Shown here: positions 60,188 through 64,000 of the stretch, one piece after another | Layout of the letters: every line of letters begins with the position of its first letter | Numbering within the stretch: the stretch's first letter is position 1 | Assembly (NCBI RefSeq): GCF_021560035.1 | Contig: NZ_CP074373.1 | Coordinates: 2,414,001 to 2,478,000, forward strand | DNA length: 64,000 bases | Direction of reading: 5' to 3' | Source: Virgibacillus sp. NKC19-16 | GTDB taxonomy: Bacteria; Bacillota; Bacilli; Bacillales; Amphibacillaceae | The notes under the pieces: model-generated | Told to the model about the DNA's origin: nothing | Databases searched by the model: none | Seen by the model: the letters and a program-made list of their open reading frames with translations, nothing else | Translations under genes and position numbers: made by a program

Positions 60188-60334
60188 CTCTCCCGGTTTG
60201 ACCCCCTTCTCTCCCGGTTTCGGTGCATTGCCTCCCGTTTCAAAACCGCGCTCTCCCGATTTCGATGCGCTTTCTCCCGTTTTGAATTCCTTCTCTCCCG
60301 ATTTTGCTCCTTCCTCTACCGGTTTGCAGTTGCA
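60188..60334. repeat. 21-bp minisatellite, CTCTCCCG family
   Basis: Seven consecutive units beginning CTCTCCCGGTTT, CTCTCCCGGTTTC, GCCTCCCGTTTC, CTCTCCCGATTTC and so on, each about 21 bp, fill the space just beyond the eno terminator. Unit tails differ, so it has diverged. Open frames across it on both strands are artefacts of the 7-codon period. Confidence 0.85.
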
Positions 60335-60360
60335 TTCACCAGCACCACCCACCAAAACCA

Positions 60361-60392
60361 CAAAAAAAGAGACAGATCACTCTGCCTCTCTA
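60361..60392 (-). terminator. terminator of the tpi-gpmI-eno operon
   Basis: AGAGACAGA and TCTGCCTCT pair with a wobble around a 4-nt loop, followed by seven T residues on the minus strand. It is 19 nt after the eno stop. Confidence 0.85.
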
Positions 60393-60410
60393 ATGTCACT
60401 CACTATAAAT

Positions 60411-61721
<1,311 letters not shown>

Positions 61722-63260
61722 TTATTTACGAATTAATGATTCGCCAGTCATTTCCTCTGGTTTTGCTACATCTAATAGGTCAAGTAATGTCGGGGATAAA
61801 TCTGCTAAAATTCCTCCATCACGCAAGTTTACATCTTCTTTTGTAACAATGACAGGTACTGGGTTTGTTGTGTGTGCTGTCATTGGATCACCTTCCAGCG
61901 TAATAACCTCATCCGAATTTCCATGGTCTGCAGTGATAATCGCATTTCCACCTAATTCAAGGATTTTATCAACGATTTTACCCAAACATTCATCAACGGC
62001 TTCAATTGCTTTGACCGTCGGTTCTAGTTTTCCAGAGTGTCCAACCATATCCGGATTGGCAAAGTTTAAAATCATCGCGTTTTGCTCACCAGATTCCAAT
62101 TCTTCCAATACGGCGTCCGTTACTTTATAGGCACTCATTTCTGGCTGCAAATCGTAAGTAGCCACTTTTGGTGAATCAATCAGCACACGTTTTTCACCCG
62201 GAAATTGATTCTCCCGTCCCCCACTCATAAAAAATGTCACATGGGGATATTTTTCTGTTTCTGCAATGCGAAGTTGATTCATATCGTTCTGAGCGAGAAC
62301 TTCACCCACGGTGTTATCAAGGTTAACCGGTGCATAGGCGACATATCCATCAACCGATTCACTAAAATTCGTCAGCATCACGAAATCTAAATCCTTAGGA
62401 ACATTTTCTCCACGGTCGAAGTCTTGAAAATCTGCATTCGCAAACGTTCTAGATATTTGGATGGCACGATCAGGACGGAAATTATAGAAAATGATGGAAT
62501 CCTTATCCCGAACTTTACCGACCGGATCACCGTTGTCATCTGTGATCACGGAAGGAATAACGAATTCATCATGAATCCCATTTTCGTACGAATCATCAAT
62601 TACTTCATATGGATCCGCGTAGGTTGGCCCCACGCCGTAAACCATAGCGTCATAAGCTTTCTTCACACGTTCCCAGCGCTTATCGCGATCCATCGAATAA
62701 TAACGGCCGGAAATTGTCGCAAACTGACCAATACCATATTCCTTCATTTTTTCTTCTGTTTGTTCAATGTACATTTTTGCGGTTTGCGGACCAACATCAC
62801 GGCCGTCTAGGAATGCATGTACATACACTTTTTCCAAGCCTTGGTCTTTTGCTAATTTCAACAGGGCAAACAAATGTCTAATATGGCTGTGGACACCGCC
62901 ATCTGATAGTAGACCGAATATATGCAACGCCTTATCATTCTCTTTCGCATGCGCCATCGATTTTAAAAATGCTTCGATTTCGAAAAAATCGCCTTCCTTA
63001 ATCGATAAGTTCACCCGTGTTAGGCTTTGATAAACAATGCGGCCTGCACCGATATTTAAATGCCCCACCTCGGAGTTACCCATTTGTCCGCTTGGAAGTC
63101 CAACTGATTCACCACTGGCTGTCAATTGATTATGAGGGAATTTACTCCAATAACGGTCAAAGTTTGGTGTATGTGCTTGTTTAACCGCATTGCCTTCTTC
63201 CTCATTGCGGATGCCAAATCCGTCTAAAATAATTAATGCACCTAATTTATTTTCATTCAT
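61722..63260 (-). CDS. gpmI: 2,3-bisphosphoglycerate-independent phosphoglycerate mutase
   Basis: Manganese-dependent mutase of 512 residues that interconverts 3- and 2-phosphoglycerate. [19 protein letters not shown] supplies Asp13, and [20 protein letters not shown] holds the phosphorylated Ser63. [22 protein letters not shown] and [11 protein letters not shown] carry further metal and substrate ligands. In spore-formers this enzyme is pH-sensitive and controls 3-PGA build-up in spores. The ATG at 63260 overlaps the tpiA stop by 4 nt. Confidence 0.97.
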   Translation of the reverse strand: MNENKLGALIILDGFGIRNEEEGNAVKQAHTPNFDRYWSKFPHNQLTASGESVGLPSGQMGNSEVGHLNIGAGRIVYQSLTRVNLSIKEGDFFEIEAFLKSMAHAKENDKALHIFGLLSDGGVHSHIRHLFALLKLAKDQGLEKVYVHAFLDGRDVGPQTAKMYIEQTEEKMKEYGIGQFATISGRYYSMDRDKRWERVKKAYDAMVYGVGPTYADPYEVIDDSYENGIHDEFVIPSVITDDNGDPVGKVRDKDSIIFYNFRPDRAIQISRTFANADFQDFDRGENVPKDLDFVMLTNFSESVDGYVAYAPVNLDNTVGEVLAQNDMNQLRIAETEKYPHVTFFMSGGRENQFPGEKRVLIDSPKVATYDLQPEMSAYKVTDAVLEELESGEQNAMILNFANPDMVGHSGKLEPTVKAIEAVDECLGKIVDKILELGGNAIITADHGNSDEVITLEGDPMTAHTTNPVPVIVTKEDVNLRDGGILADLSPTLLDLLDVAKPEEMTGESLIRK

Positions 63261-64000
63261 TTCGTACCTGCCTCCACAAGCTGCAGGTAAGATTCTGCTT
63301 CTAAACTGGCTCCGCCAACTAACGCTCCATCAATATCCGATTTTGCGAGTAATTCATCAATGTTTGCCGGTTTCACACTACCGCCATACTGAATCACGAC
63401 TTGTTCAGCAATTTCTTCAGAAGTAATGTCTCTAATGACATTTCGAATATGGGTGCAAACTTCATTCGCTTGATCACTTGATGCTGTTTTACCTGTGCCG
63501 ATTGCCCAGATTGGTTCATAAGCAACAATCGTATCAGCCACTTGTTCATTCGATAGTCCATCTAATGCCTTTTTCACTTGGCCTTCCACATGGTTCATCG
63601 TTTCATTTGCTTCCCGTTGCCCGAGTGTTTCTCCAACACAGACAATTGGGGTTAATTTATGGTTAAATGCTGCATGTGTTTTCTTGTTGACAGATTCATC
63701 CGTTTCAGCAAAATGTTCACGACGCTCTGAATGTCCAAGAACAACATGTGTTACGCCAAGGTCGCTTAACATGACCGGGCTAACTTCACCGGTAAAAGCA
63801 CCACTATCTTCAAAATACATATTTTGGGCACCAATATGAACGGTCGTGCCTTTTGTTTTTTCTGTAAGTGAAGCTAGAAAAGGAAATGGTGCACATACAA
63901 TTGTTTCTACATCATCACTTGTAGGTGCCTTTTTTACAACTTCCTCAATGAATTCATTTGCTTCTGCCAACGTTTTATTCATTTTCCAATTTCCTGCAAT
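63257..64000 (-). CDS. tpiA: triosephosphate isomerase, 5' end outside the window
   Basis: The visible part covers 247 residues and continues upstream through [15 protein letters not shown], the conserved TIM start with the substrate-binding Lys, so only the first few codons are cut off. VVLGHSERR carries the catalytic histidine and [14 protein letters not shown] the catalytic glutamate and the flexible loop 6. [13 protein letters not shown] and GALVGGASL bind the phosphate. It interconverts DHAP and glyceraldehyde-3-phosphate. It is coupled to gpmI by an ATGA overlap. Confidence 0.97.
   Translation of the reverse strand: MAGNWKMNKTLAEANEFIEEVVKKAPTSDDVETIVCAPFPFLASLTEKTKGTTVHIGAQNMYFEDSGAFTGEVSPVMLSDLGVTHVVLGHSERREHFAETDESVNKKTHAAFNHKLTPIVCVGETLGQREANETMNHVEGQVKKALDGLSNEQVADTIVAYEPIWAIGTGKTASSDQANEVCTHIRNVIRDITSEEIAEQVVIQYGGSVKPANIDELLAKSDIDGALVGGASLEAESYLQLVEAGTK

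Overview
The window is 64 kb of a low-GC, endospore-forming Bacillaceae chromosome. Gene content and gene order point to a halotolerant Oceanobacillus/Virgibacillus/Lentibacillus-like organism rather than B. subtilis itself. Evidence includes the Sda sporulation checkpoint protein, the LiaFSR/LiaH envelope-stress module, a CwlO-type endopeptidase, the secG-est-rnr-smpB-ssrA block, the tpi-gpmI-eno glycolytic block, FadR, Zur and PhoP-like boxes, and strong AAGGAGG ribosome binding sites. The window holds no rRNA, tRNA, CRISPR array, prophage or complete IS element.

Layout. 1-2.9 kb: fadN-fadA beta-oxidation operon behind a textbook FadR operator. 3.0-6.8 kb: copper chaperone copZ with a CsoR-like promoter, then the znuACB-zur zinc uptake operon under a Zur box. 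6.8-10 kb: a release-factor-like protein with a SigmaB-type promoter, a YitT-family protein and cwlO. 10.2-11.9 kb: isocitrate lyase, preceded by a micro-ORF that looks like an internally deleted malate synthase and by a 36-residue zinc ribbon; four copies of an unassigned 12-bp palindrome lie over two promoters. 12-17 kb: an aromatic acid exporter-like protein and the lia operon, with a MITE-like insert. 17-24.5 kb: a flavin monooxygenase, a DUF1836 regulator, hemolysin III, an orphan HEPN protein, a decayed ecsB duplicate, a membrane glycosyltransferase with a coupled 35-residue peptide, and an EcsAB-type ABC transporter. 24.6-29.5 kb: poly-gamma-glutamate capsule operon pgsBCA plus a CapD-like transferase. 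30-36.4 kb: sda, a 384-residue arginase/agmatinase-family enzyme followed by an ECF nickel/cobalt transporter (O, M, N-like, K-like, Q); I propose a nickel-dependent guanidine hydrolase with its own metal importer. 36.5-42 kb: a cytosolic 5'-nucleotidase-like phosphatase and a phnDCEE transporter behind a four-repeat PhoP box.

42.5-49 kb is the most striking part. The tmRNA gene ssrA is split in its T loop by a 320-nt group I intron (the U before the 5' site, the terminal G and the AAGAUAUAGUC core are all visible), next to a wrecked LAGLIDADG endonuclease gene and a 21/42-bp minisatellite. It is followed by smpB, a ZIP metal transporter, rnr, est and secG. 49-60 kb is accessory: a lipase-like hydrolase, ptsI, a GntR-controlled ABC transporter, an acetyltransferase, a VOC protein, an ArsR-type regulator, an S66 peptidase remnant, a cysteine-rich copper-binding protein, an ANT(9) spectinomycin adenylyltransferase and a nitroreductase. 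The window ends in eno-gpmI-tpiA, again flanked by a 21-bp-period minisatellite.

Metal handling recurs (CopZ, copper four-helix protein, Znu/Zur, ZIP, Ni/Co ECF). Several loci record recent loss: aceB, an ecsB copy, the homing endonuclease, the S66 peptidase and the genes between cbiO and cbiM.
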